From Urophycis tenuis (lineage: Eukaryota > Chordata > Actinopteri > Gadiformes > Phycidae), in NCBI GenBank assembly GCA_036785325.1, contig JAXIVH010000001.1, positions 8,854,637-8,918,636 on the forward strand: a stretch of DNA of 64,000 nt. The letters are read 5' to 3'. Position 1 is the stretch's first letter, and each line of letters opens with the position of its first letter. This document shows positions 52,993 through 64,000 of the stretch, piece by piece. Under the pieces are notes generated by a model. The model did not search any database and was not told the DNA's origin. It saw only the letters and a list, made by a program, of their open reading frames with translations. The position numbers and the translations under genes were made by a program.

Positions 52993-53150
52993 TAGAGAGA
53001 GAAAGGGTTACAGGGAGAGAAAGAGAGAGAGAGAGAGAGAGAGGGTAGAGAGCTAGGGAGAGAGAGAGAGAGGGGGAGAGCTAGGGAGAGAAAGAGAGAG
53101 GTGGAGAAAGAGAGTGGGGAGGCGGGGGAGGGAGGGAGAGAGAGAGAGAG
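52577..53150 (+). repeat. Purine-rich GGA/GA tracts
   Basis: GGAGAA and GGAGGA units at 52580-52810, then GAGAGA runs with GGG breaks at 52915-53145. Frames through it are artefacts. Confidence 0.9.
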
Positions 53151-53606
53151 ACTGCAGAAAATAAACTGAGATTACGGGCTTGGCAGCTCCTGGGTTACGG
53201 CAGCAACCTTGGCTGTGTTTATTTAGAAACCTGCCTCGTTTCCCTTCGCCGAGACGTAATGTATGGCGCCCTCGCCTCGCGCACATTATTCCCCCCCCCC
53301 CCCCCCCCCCGCCGCAACACGCCTCATATCGCGCCCCGGCTTCATCCCACGGCTGATTTACGGAGCGCAGCCTTCCCTGGCCACCGCCGGTTAATTGCGG
53401 TTGTGCGGAGCAGCGTTAATTATCCAGTTAGCTGCTTCCCCCTGACAGGGCCCCACACACCGACGCGGGCTCCGGGCTCCGTGGAATAGTTTGGTGGGGA
53501 TGAGGACGGTGCGGCGGCAACACAAAAGGTTCCCTGGCAGGGGGAGAGGAAGGCAATGAGGAACACAGGCCGGCGCGGAACCTGCCCCGCCGGGCGCCAG
53601 GCAACC

Positions 53607-54008
53607 CAGTCTCACGGCAGTTTGTAGAAAAAGTCACGAAATAGTCCTCATCTATTGATTCGTGTACATGGACACACATTTCCCTCAGTACGGCTTTCAT
53701 TATGACCCAAACCCTAACCCAAACCCTAACTTAACCCCTAAACGCTAACCCTTACCCTAACCTCTAACAATGATATTGTAGGGTTAGGATATCATTAAAA
53801 GAGAACTGGTCCTCGGGCAGCTATAGCTGGCGTCTTCACCAAGAGGCTCATGGGTACTGTAGTATTTAACTGTAAAAACGTTGTGCAGAAATACATTAGT
53901 TTGAAAGTCGTGCAGAGTGTCACGAAAAAAAAAGAAGGAAATTCGTGTCCATGTACACAAATCAATAGATTACATTTCGTGACTATTTCACAAACTGCCG
54001 TGAGACTG
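53607..54008. mobile_element. Inverted-repeat element holding a telomere-like tract
   Basis: Left end CAGTCTCACGGCAGTTTGT at 53607 is the reverse complement of the right end ending at 54008. The arms (about 53607-53690 and 53933-54008) also share GTGTACATGGACAC. Between them, 53702-53770 holds degenerate CCCTAA repeats (CAAACCCTAACCCAAACCCT and so on). No ORF and no clear target duplication. Probably a non-autonomous DNA element. Confidence 0.75.
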
Positions 54009-54179
54009 TGTTGCGCCAGTAGGACAGCACTCAGGCGGGGGCCAGCCGTCGGTTCGAGGTGGACAGGCGGGTGGGCGGGGGGGGGGGGGGGGGGCGGGAC
54101 GGCAGGGCCAAGTGTGGAGCCACTGATGAATGTTCCACTCTGCACCGTCTCATTATATGGCAATCACTGGAATTAATTT

Positions 54180-57100
54180 ACATTTAGTTATTTAGCGGGC
54201 AGTTGGAAAAAAAAAAGAAAAAAAAAAAAGGACTTACAAATAAGGCTGCGGAAAGTTTAAGTGGAGCCATGCTAAAAGTTCCACCGTGTATGAAATTCAA
54301 CCCCAAAACTACAGGGGAACCATTTAGGATCTCCTGTAGACTCACGGGGGGAACCTGACAGTCCATCAAATCCATAATATTTACTGTTAACGCTTCTCGG
54401 AGCTCCAAACCCTTTCAGGCGATGGATTGTTCCAACACTAACAGTGGTCGCGAGCTGGGTTGAGACAGGGGTGAGCCGGCGGCCAGGTTGTTTGGACACT
54501 ACTGATGATGTTGATGTTGCTGTAGAGTTTCTGCTCTGGGTACTTTCCCGTGGTCCATATTCCACGGCTTCTGGAAACGCAGCGGTTGTTGTTAGTGACA
54601 TTTGGTTAGCCTTCTCATCCATCGTTAATTGCGTTCAACCATCAGCACCAGAAGCCAACGTGTGTCTCTTACCGTCGCAGGCCAAGGTCAAGATAAAATG
54701 CACAGTATGTTTCTACACATCAGTAGCCTCTATCTGAAAATGTCGGTAAGGAGTGATTGCGTTGGTGTTGTTTTTTTGCAGGTATACAATCTGGGGTCCA
54801 AGTCCAACTGCTTTTAATTAGTTATTTTCCTACAAACGTGGAATGCTAAACATACATTTTAATATAAGAGTCTGATTTTATTTTCTGGTCATATCTCTTC
54901 TCACGATTGGATGAAACACAAATGTATCATGATTTATTAGAAACGGAAAAACTCAAACAACCACAACTGTAAATACAATTCTGTCAGAAATCTCTGTCAA
55001 TCACAGAGTTTACTGCATGAAATGGTAATACACTTTAGTTTGGCGCTGTGGCTCCACGCTTTTAGGTCACTCTCTGCCGCAGGATTCAAAGCAAGACATA
55101 CAGACGTCAGATACAGAACACCAACACCGTACCAACATTTGACAACAGGGAGCACTAGACAATCCCCCATTGGTACATTAGGTATCACAAACCATCGTGG
55201 AGGTATTATACAATACAGAGCAGAACCAAAGCAGGTGGCGGCCGGGTTGGTGGTGGGAATACATCTCAGCCCACTTAACTTTGCAGAGTGTGTGCTGGAG
55301 ATGGAAGGTCTCAAATTGACCACCTATCTGTTTACGGGCGTTCACTCTGGGCTGATAGTCACGCTTGACTAGAGCGTTCCGCCAGAACTAGCGCCGCCCA
55401 TTAATCTCCACGTTGACGAACACGTTTTGGAAGCATCTGTTTTGAAGGGGGGGGGGGGAGCTAAGGTATGTAAAAAGCTATCCAAGCTACCATCAAAGAA
55501 CAACAAGCATCCCCGAATACAATATTCTCCACATTTACTAATCAAGAATATATATATACATATACACATATATACGTTCTGAGGTTTTTGAGGTGTGTGT
55601 TTTGACACCTAACATTTGGTGCTGGCATGTTAGCATGTTCGCTGATCATTGTGGCACGTGTGTGGGTGAGTGAGCAGCCTTTCTGTAAACAGAGCTATCT
55701 CCGCCACACCGAGCAGAATCAATAAGTCGCATTCAGAATGCGCCTCTCCTCTAAGCAGCCATAACAACCGCGGTGTGTCTGCTCATAACCTTCTCCTCGG
55801 TCTTGGCTTGGCGGTGCTACCACTGTAGCCACACCATTGGGAGCAGAGACCAGTGAGGCTAGCTCATGTCTGAAGCGCTAAGCATGTCATGTAAAGCGTT
55901 TTTGGCTATAAGCATCTACAAAATGGCTCATATTTCATATATTCACTTGTTTAAGTGCATGGATATATTGCATTATAGGACGTTTTTTTGTGTGCTGATT
56001 TCATAGTACATTTACATTTCACAAATGCACTCTCTCTTGAAGGCAAGAGACAAGGTTACACATGTGTACACAATACGTTGTAAACCCTCTATAGCCCATT
56101 ATATTTTGCCTATTTTTATGTCTTGTGAAAGATAAGACAGTATAGTGATATCATGGATACAGTGACACCCAGCTGACTGCGTGTTTGACCTCTTCTCAAC
56201 AGAAGCACAAAACACTGCTTTAAAAAGGGTTTGCAGGTCGACCACTATGGAACACATCGCAGGGAAGTTCTCCACAAAGTTTGAAACCGCTGCATCTGCA
56301 AATACCACAACTGCAAGTGCTAGTAGCAGAATTAATAGTTTTTAAATACCGGAGCCCACGACAGCTACGGATCTGTGTGCGTTTTTTTTTTTAAATGTTA
56401 ACATCCATTAACGATTTATAAAAAAGAAACAACGTTATCTACGGAAAAAAAAAAAAAAATCTAAAATAAATGACAATGTACTTGGGAACCATTGACCAAG
56501 CCTCCAATCTGCTTCACGTGTGAAGGTCACGCACCACACCAGTAGGGTCTAATCTGTCCCTCGCATGTAAAAGCCACGGGGGAATCAAGGTTATAACGCA
56601 AAACAGGGCCGTGATGCGGGATCATCCACACCGCTATTTATAGCCCCGCGCGGAACAATCGGCAATCACCAATCAGGGGGAAGCTGTTGTTTCTTTCATT
56701 GATGATTTCAGTACTCCGTGTACGTTTGCCTCGCTTTTCACTTCGATGTGAATGGACGGACATACTGAAAGATGAGACCAGAAATATATAGGTACGGGCA
56801 AAAAAACCCCAATAGCAATGAGATAATGGAGATATACATCACCTCTGCTCAAAATGAAAGCACCTTTTTCTTTGTCAAAAAAAGGTGGGTTGAAGACATT
56901 GGACAGGAAATAACCTTCAAATAGGAGTCATCTGACATGGCAAGAGAGGCTACATACGGGCAACTACATGAATAAAGCGGCCTATTTCAACTCAGAATCA
57001 TTACGCTGGGTGAAGAACTAAACCCAAACGATAACTCTAACCCCAAACGTTACAAACCCAGCTCTACTAGCGTTCTAGCATCAGAACAATGCATGGATCC

Positions 57101-57400
57101 TGTTCACTAACAAACTTGTGCCAAACAAAAAAGGAACCGCCTTCAGGGAGTGCCCACCAACATCTACCTGGACTCACAACAATAACATCTCTGCATTTGT
57201 CTCAGCAAAACATGGCGGGGCAGAATACGAGAAACCAAAGCCCGAAGGTGTCAGCTAAAAGGCAAAAGAAACTTAAAAAAACTAAAGTAAAATAAATAAA
57301 AAGAAGCTCGTCTCTAATGCAAACACGGTGGGGCCAGCAGTGGGCTGCTGTGGCGAGGCTAAAAGTGTCAGGGAAAGGGGAACCGTAGCTAGACACATTA
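54180..57400. other. Non-coding flank
   Basis: No exon with a recognisable protein. Contains poly-A at 54208-54230, a poly-G near 55447-55458, and CTAACC-like fragments near 57020-57050. Confidence 0.5.
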
Positions 57401-57422
57401 CAAGGCTCTCTAATGAGAGAGC

Positions 57423-57425
<3 letters not shown>

Positions 57426-57474
<49 letters not shown>

Positions 57475-57560
57475 GGCGGCACCGCATCACCACCTCCCTC
57501 CCTCTCTCGCCCTCACTTCCCCCCCCCCCCCCCCCCCCCCCAGCCCCCTCCACCCCCCCC
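57426..57560 (+). repeat. (CT)n, (CA)n and poly-C tract
   Basis: CT repeats 57428-57460, CA repeats 57461-57473 and poly-C at 57519-57541. Confidence 0.95.
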
Positions 57561-57729
57561 ACCCCCCGACCACCGGAGAACAACGCGTGGCTGGGAATTA
57601 ATTGAGAGGGCGATGATGGCGGGCGAGCTCACGAGCAGGTCAATTACCGCACGCCGGCGCCGCGGGCTGGAGCGCCCAACGCCACGCTGCTCGCACAATT
57701 CCCATGATCCCTCAGGAGGAATAGATAGC

Positions 57730-57775
57730 GGGGAGGGGGGGAGGGGGAGGGAGGGAGGGAGGGAGGGAGGGGGAT
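57730..57775 (+). repeat. (GGGA)n tract
   Basis: GGGAGGGAGGGAGGGAGGGA units with poly-G, a possible quadruplex former. Confidence 0.8.
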
Positions 57776-57779
57776 TGGG

Positions 57780-59100
57780 GATGAAATAGGGAGGTGAGGA
57801 GAAATGGAGGGAGGAGAAGGGAAAAAAAATGGTAACAGGAGTTGAGCAGCCATTTCTTTGTTAGGGAGATGGGAGAGCTGCATTTGAGAAATGTTTGCTA
57901 TATATGTATGTATATATATATTTATTTTTTGTATAATAATACATTGTAATACACACATGTAAATATTATGTAGTATTAAAATATTGTTAATGAGTACCCG
58001 TTTTTTTTTTTTAATTTGTGAGGAGTAAGTTTATGGTTTTCCCCCCCTGTGTGTTTGCTCATATATAGTACAAACGTTGAATATAATGATACTGTAGGCC
58101 TATAATATGGAATATAACAAAACAGGAAATACAACTGGGACTGAGATATTTCAGAGATGGCTCATTTTAGATATCTTGAACACACGCACGTAAACAATGA
58201 TAGATTTGACATTTACATTTACATTTACTGTAAATCGTTAGAAATATAATTTATGTACATGCATACGTGCATCATATTTCATTAGGATGATGAAGGACAA
58301 AATAAGAACGCTGTATCATTCATAGTTAGCTTTTTCACATTCTAAATAATGATATGCATTATAATCGAAACAAACACGAAAGCTGAGGGTTGTATTTGGT
58401 GCTATATACGTAAAAATAACTTGGTCTTTGTCACATCCTTTGTGTGGCAGTGGGTCTGGAAACAGCCCTCAGCTCTGGTGAAACGTAGCAACAGCAGATT
58501 AAATGCATTGGACACATTGCCCTCTCGTGGCTCTATGCTGTATGGCAGGCAAACGACAATAAGCCACACAACGGTTGGAACTATTCATTATCTAATAGAA
58601 TGACTTTGAGTTGGTTGCTGTGATTAATTCCACATTCACAGAAGCATGGGTTCTGGGAGAGAGTTTAAATAAAGCGACACGACTACTAGTGTGGTACAGC
58701 TACCTATGGCAATAACAATATTATACAGGTGAGCAAGTTATGCAAAATCTAACTGTTTAATATGTGGTAGCTATAATAAACACCATATACTATATATTGT
58801 TATTAATAGAAATGGCAATATATATATATTTTTTAAATCTTTTTTAACGATTAACTTATCCTATTAGGCCCCTATTACTTTAATAGGTCAGCATATTTAA
58901 ATGTGTATATGTAAATACGGGGGAGAGGGGGGCATGGCTACACTTCTCACCCAAATGAGTTCTACGAAATCAACATTTCAGATTTGCATTGCCGTCTCGT
59001 CTGCAGCAGGTAAACACATTTATGCAAATGGATGTTGCTTGTTGTTAGGTTTTTGAGACGAGACGACAGAGTGGGTGTTGTCATGCATGCATGCACATAT
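57780..59100. other. Non-coding AT-rich flank
   Basis: No gene seen; repeated ACATTTACATTTACATTT at 58208-58228. Confidence 0.5.
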
Positions 59101-59107
59101 ATCTATC

Positions 59108-59312
<205 letters not shown>

Positions 59313-59319
59313 TCTCAAA

Positions 59320-62220
59320 TTGACCGTGATCTTGCGTATCTCTCGGGCTGGCTCGTGAACACGTGGGCAGCAGAGGTGAGCAAGGCAGAGCCAAGGACTC
59401 GACCCAATCACTTAACAGGCTGCAGAGCGAGGCTGCCGTGTCGAGGAACAGCTGTCAGCCCTGCCGCGCGGCACCCCTACGTCTCCCCGTCCCCGCTTAA
59501 AAACGTCACCTTAATTCGTTTTAACGACTCCCACCACGCTCCACCGCGTGAACGCTTCAATTATTATTTTAACCAGTAAATTATGATATTCCTTTTTTTT
59601 TTTTTTTTTTTTACTGTTTTGTTCCAGACAATTAGGTGAAACGGCGCTAAGAGCGGAGGAGGCTTCCTCATCAGAAAAAAAAAGTATATATATATGCATG
59701 GCGACAACAGCTAAACCGCCGCCGTGTGCGTGTGCGTGTCACGCCACCGTGCGCCACTGACAGGTGAGGGGATGACTTCACGTGCTGATATCTGCACAGC
59801 CGCCGCCCCCCCCCCCCCCCCCCCCCAGCTGCCTGCTGTTGAATAGATAAGCAACTGCGCACGCAGCTGCGCGCTGAGCGCCCCCGTTGTACAGTAGGCG
59901 GCGCGACAGGTTCCCGTCTGATAAACAAACCCGACCCACCGTTTTAATACAACGATTGTAATGTGGTATATGGGAATATGTGGTGTGTGGGAAATATGTT
60001 GAACCCAATATAGCCTGACATGAACCCACTGGTGGTTGTTTGGGCCTGGTGGTAAAGAACCGTATCGTGTGCGTTATAGTCCAATATTTCTATGAAATAT
60101 CTTTATTTAGCCTGCCGTATTCTTTTAGCAGTATTCTGCCAAGCACCCTTCGCTTTAAAACACATGCGTGTGTTTGGAGAGGAAACTACTGGCAGCCCGC
60201 GTGTTACCACGTCCTGGATAACAGGACATGGCGCGGCAGGCATCGATGGCAGCGATTTAAATACTTGACTTCAGGCTTAGCAGCACAGAAGGCCGGCCCG
60301 CGTCACGGGTCTCACAGGACTGCTGTGTGTTGTGCGGCGGGGCGATGACGGGTGGCCGGACAGTTGTCGCGTGTCAGCTGTCTGCACGTGAACCCACGAG
60401 CGCGTCCTGTTGTGCTGTTCCCCGTGGAGTGGAACACGCTTTAACTCATAAACAGCGTCAAGTTCAGCTCGACAGTATAGCCTATATGTGAGACCGCGTG
60501 GAGTGTTACATGTTGGGCGACAACGCTGTCATCAGACGATGAATGCATAACATCATGAGAGAGTTTAAGTACAATATAAATCTTAGTTCCCTTCCCCCCC
60601 CCCCCCCCCCCCCCCCCCTAGATTGTCCTATAATATTGAATGACAATTATGCTTCAAAATAAAGGTAGGTGTGTTTAAAAACTGAAGGCAGACAGTGATC
60701 AGATAATGATAGAAGGCATGCTCCCTGTGCCTAATAATTTAAGAATGTACTGATAAATATGCTATGCTTTGTGATTTCAGAATAAATCATCCGCTGAAAT
60801 TATATTTATTTAAATAATTATCAATTGAAGTTATTATGAAGGCAGTAAGACACGTTCATCTACCAGTAGAGTTTCATTTTTAAGAAGTTTTAATGATACA
60901 ACTTTAATTGACTGGGAATACCATAAAAATGTGTTACAATTCCACTTGCATATAATTGACACAGGCGCTACCAATGGATGTTCTCATTCACCACCACCAG
61001 GGGTCATTGTCTGCACCCTGACACCAGCGGCGGTTGCATTTACACGCCATCTCTTGCGTGTCCTATCACTAGTAGTGGACACCTCTCGTGATTAACCAAT
61101 CCTGGGAAACCTTGGCGATTTCCCGTAGAGCAGACGCAGGCATATTGTTTTTTATTGCAAGAAGGGAGATACACTTATCGCCACAGCAGATACAAACACT
61201 CTGTTGCATACACACTGGAGAGAGGTATGTGTTGCTGCTGTGAGGCAAGGCGTCAAAGTGGAATCTGTAACATTCTACTCAAATTTAAGTACACAATGTC
61301 CCTTTTTCCCCCCGCTTGCAATGTGGGGTCCATTCCACCCTTCAGTGCGTAAACCTGTTGGTTGAGCCGAAGCGGAGGTTGATGAGCCGGTTCAGGTCCC
61401 TCATTATGTCTCTTGTTGACACCAAGGGTTAGCCTTGCTTGGAGGGGGGGGGGGGGGGGGGGAGAAGTCTCTCAGTAAAAGGAAAACATGACTATCATTT
61501 ATTCGGGGATTTCAAAACAACAAAAAGTGGCACGAAGGACAAAGCATAGCTTTGAAATACAGCATTGGAGAAAATAGAGACAACCACATCTCTTCTGAAT
61601 GTTGAATGTCAAATCTAAAAATAAATAAATAAAATTAAAAAAACAAAAAAAAACAATGCACCTCACAATTTCTACCCACGCATTCGTACCCGAGTCGTTG
61701 CACCCCGAGTCATTGCACCTCAGTAAAACAACGACCCTGCAGCATGTTGGCCCCTGGCTAGGACAAACGCGGCAGCAGTAATCAACACAGGTTGGGAGTA
61801 GGAGGAGAACCTACTCCACACAGCTGGTGGAGAGGGCTTTTTCCCAGGCTCAACAGAGGGCCTGTTGTGTGGAGGACGTGGTGGGCGGCTGGGGGCAGAA
61901 GCACCTGCAGACCGACCCGCGGGAAAACTGCCTCCCAGAACCAGTGGGGGCGACCCGGGGAGCGGCGGCGGGCCGCTAACGGGCCTCCAGTCAGCCCTTC
62001 AGATCACAACACACAACCCCCCCCCCGATGGCCCCTGGTACTCGCTGAGGGTGAGAAACCCGGGGCCGAAAGTCATGGGAACCCTGCAAGGAAAACAACT
62101 TGTCTGACACAGGAACCCGCGACACAAAAGGTAACGCAGGTGCCAAATAAGGGCCAGCAAGGAAAACGTAGTCCTCAGCGTTCTTTCACGCATCCATATC
62201 GGCACAAATTATTGTGAAGC
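59320..62220. other. Non-coding flank
   Basis: Contains poly-C at 59807-59826 and 60593-60618 and poly-G at 61443-61463. No recognisable gene. A GC-rich part at 59700-59930 and one at 61860-62080 have no protein match that I can see. Confidence 0.5.
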
Positions 62221-62221
62221 G

Positions 62222-62222
<1 letters not shown>

Positions 62223-62256
<34 letters not shown>

Positions 62257-62270
62257 TCTCTCTCTCTACC
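62223..62270 (+). repeat. (CT)n microsatellite
   Basis: About 22 CT units with one CC break at 62252. Confidence 0.9.
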
Positions 62271-62489
62271 ATCATTACAATCCTCTTCAACCCCCCACCC
62301 TCTCCTCACCCGGGACCCCTGTGGTGCGTTAAACAATGAGGCCACGTGGGAGCCCCACTAACGACTCTCCCTTGTCTTAAGATAAATACAGGAGGGTGGG
62401 CTAACAGTAGCCGGCGTCTTCCCCGCGCTGTTTTGTATTGGCCTGAGAGGAGGATATCCAGTCACTCCGTAATTTACGTGACTCTGCGC

Positions 62490-62533
62490 GCGTGTGTGTG
62501 TGTCTGTGTGTGTGCACGTGCGTGTGTGTGCAC

Positions 62534-62578
<45 letters not shown>

Positions 62579-62620
62579 TGTGTGTGTGCACGTGCCTGTG
62601 TGTGTGTGCGCACGCAGGGG
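62490..62620 (+). repeat. (GT)n with GTGCACGTGC variants
   Basis: GT array carrying the palindromic variant TGCACGTGC at 62512, 62528 and, changed, at 62586. Confidence 0.9.
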
Positions 62621-63400
62621 GTTGTAATTTGCCTCCAGCCTGACAAACGAATTGCGGCAGTGTTTGGGTGAGTGAGGTCGGCTGCGAGCCGAAACAGCAG
62701 GGCTGAACTCTGAATAAACTCTGACGACCCCTCAGCCCTCCCTGGCGTCGTCGACGCGCGGTGAGTTGTGAGTCAAGTTCTGAGCGCGGCAAAAATATTT
62801 CCAGACATCTAAAAGCTTGTCCCCGTCTGTGTGTCTGTGTGTAATGTAACGAAGTGTAATGTAAAGCGAGGGCGGGTTGAAGGCTTCACGGGTCAAAGTG
62901 GAATTAATGACATTAGGAAATATAAGTGCGTGTTAAAACGAGCGTGCAACACATTGGTTGTCAGAGTCGCCCGGGCGTTGGGTCTGTCACCCTGGTGACA
63001 TCCAGAGTGACAGCCATTTCAGCATTGCAGAAGTAAAATGCAAATAGGTCAGTATTTACATGTTTACACACGGAGCCACAGTCTAGAGTTCCCCTGAGCC
63101 TAACAGTGGCGTTGGGTTTGTAAATCATCAGCGTTAAGATAACGAAACCAGCAGGCCCTGTAGGTGCTGACCCTCGCACCCCTCAAATAAACAGTTGGCT
63201 TTAAATCCCCCCTTTTTCTACCACCCAGCCCCAGCTTGTGCCGAGGTGTGAATTCAGTCAGGTGGGAAGTGTGCCTGTATTTTGATTGCCCTAAATCAGC
63301 AGAAGGCAACACTTCACTTGGCAACAGAGAGGGAGAGGGAGAGACAGCGCCCCGCCCCCTCCACCCCCTCAAAGCGTGTGAAGAGAAAGCCCCCACCCAC

Positions 63401-63560
63401 CCACCCACCCACCCATCAAGCTAGGAAAAAACCAGATAGTGTGTGATTTATGTCACAGCAGTCGTCCAGAGAGCCGCGTATCACCCACCCACCCATCAAG
63501 CTAGGAAAAAACCAGATAGTGTGTGATTTATGTCACAGCAGTCGTCCAGAGAGCCGCGTA
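63401..63560 (+). repeat. 80-bp tandem duplication
   Basis: 63401-63480 and 63481-63560 are identical except for the first base. The unit starts in CACCCACCCACCCATCAAGC and ends GAGAGCCGCGTA. The duplication may have arisen by slippage on the CCCA tract. Confidence 0.95.
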
Positions 63561-64000
63561 TCTCTGTTAAGCGCGGCTCCTGTTTTAAGGTAAACCACGT
63601 TGAGTTATTTATACGTGTTTATACGTTGCATTTCGCTGGTGGAATGTACCTTGTTCACTTCAAAATAAAAGCACGTCCGTGACTAAGAGCCTCAGTGGTG
63701 GTTTTAGTACTCTGCCCGTCAGGCGTGCAATCTAAATTTACGCTCGTAGTAGTTTAGTAGTAATGGTATTATTACACAAACAACACGCTGAATCATTGCG
63801 TTACTGCTACTATGACAATGACAATTACTATTCTGTCATGGTACATTATTGCAACCATCAACAACACTCCATCGCGATGTGTTTTGGTAGAAGCAAATTG
63901 AAGTCGTATTGTGTACACACCCTTGTCTACACAGCAGCATACACGTTCAGATAGTAAAACTAAAATATGTACTCATTCATTCTTTTTTTTTTGGCGATCG
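63561..64000. other. Non-coding right edge
   Basis: AT-rich, no gene or repeat family recognised. Confidence 0.5.

Noticed and set aside
53702..53770. Interstitial telomere from chromosome fusion
   Set aside because: Repeats are degenerate and enclosed by inverted ends of a mobile element.

Overview
This is a vertebrate nuclear window, almost certainly from a teleost fish. It has small multi-exon genes with GT-AG introns, fish-type SINE and L2-like LINE remnants, abundant (CA)n/(CT)n microsatellites, and a single INK4 gene of the fish type. The species cannot be named from sequence alone. There are no bacterial genes, CRISPR arrays or genuine tRNA/rRNA genes.

Layout. 1-4302: a SINE, then the 3' part of an unrecognised multi-exon gene on + that ends at 4140. 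4721-6176: ndufb6 (complex I subunit B6), four exons, complete. 6240-8720: repeat-filled spacer with an inside-out L2-like LINE remnant. 9729-12218: topors, a RING/RS-rich ubiquitin and SUMO ligase in one coding exon. 12635-14250: repeats, including a 606-bp-spaced direct repeat. 14273-32993: mtap, eight exons, 280 aa, complete. Its introns hold two long inverted-repeat (foldback) elements, a hAT-type MITE with a clean 8-bp target duplication, an endonuclease-only LINE copy and large (CT)n/(GT)n tracts. 35330-36330: cdkn2a/b (INK4) on -, two exons, 124 aa, tail-to-tail with mtap. 36400-42457: mostly (CA)n arrays. 42458-42657: an assembly gap of exactly 200 N. 42658-64000: the main coding exon of cxxc4 on - (CDS 46355 down to 45534), then about 17.5 kb of non-coding flank with many poly-C/poly-G runs, GA/CT tracts, a telomere-like inverted-repeat element and an 80-bp tandem duplication.

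The order ndufb6, topors, mtap, cdkn2 matches genes that lie together on human 9p (9p21 and its neighbourhood). The mtap-cdkn2 convergent pair is the conserved core. These genes are not functionally an operon: complex I assembly, ubiquitin/SUMO ligation, methionine salvage and CDK4/6 inhibition are linked only by ancient synteny. cxxc4 (Wnt/Dishevelled antagonist and CpG reader, beside TET2 at human 4q24) lies across the gap, so its link to the rest depends on the scaffolding.

I found no previously undescribed biological system that I could defend. The best leads are the unrecognised gene at the left edge, the composite foldback element in mtap intron 2 with the degraded transposon coding pieces beside it, a nested hairpin just 3' of the cxxc4 exon, and the unverified cxxc4 join.
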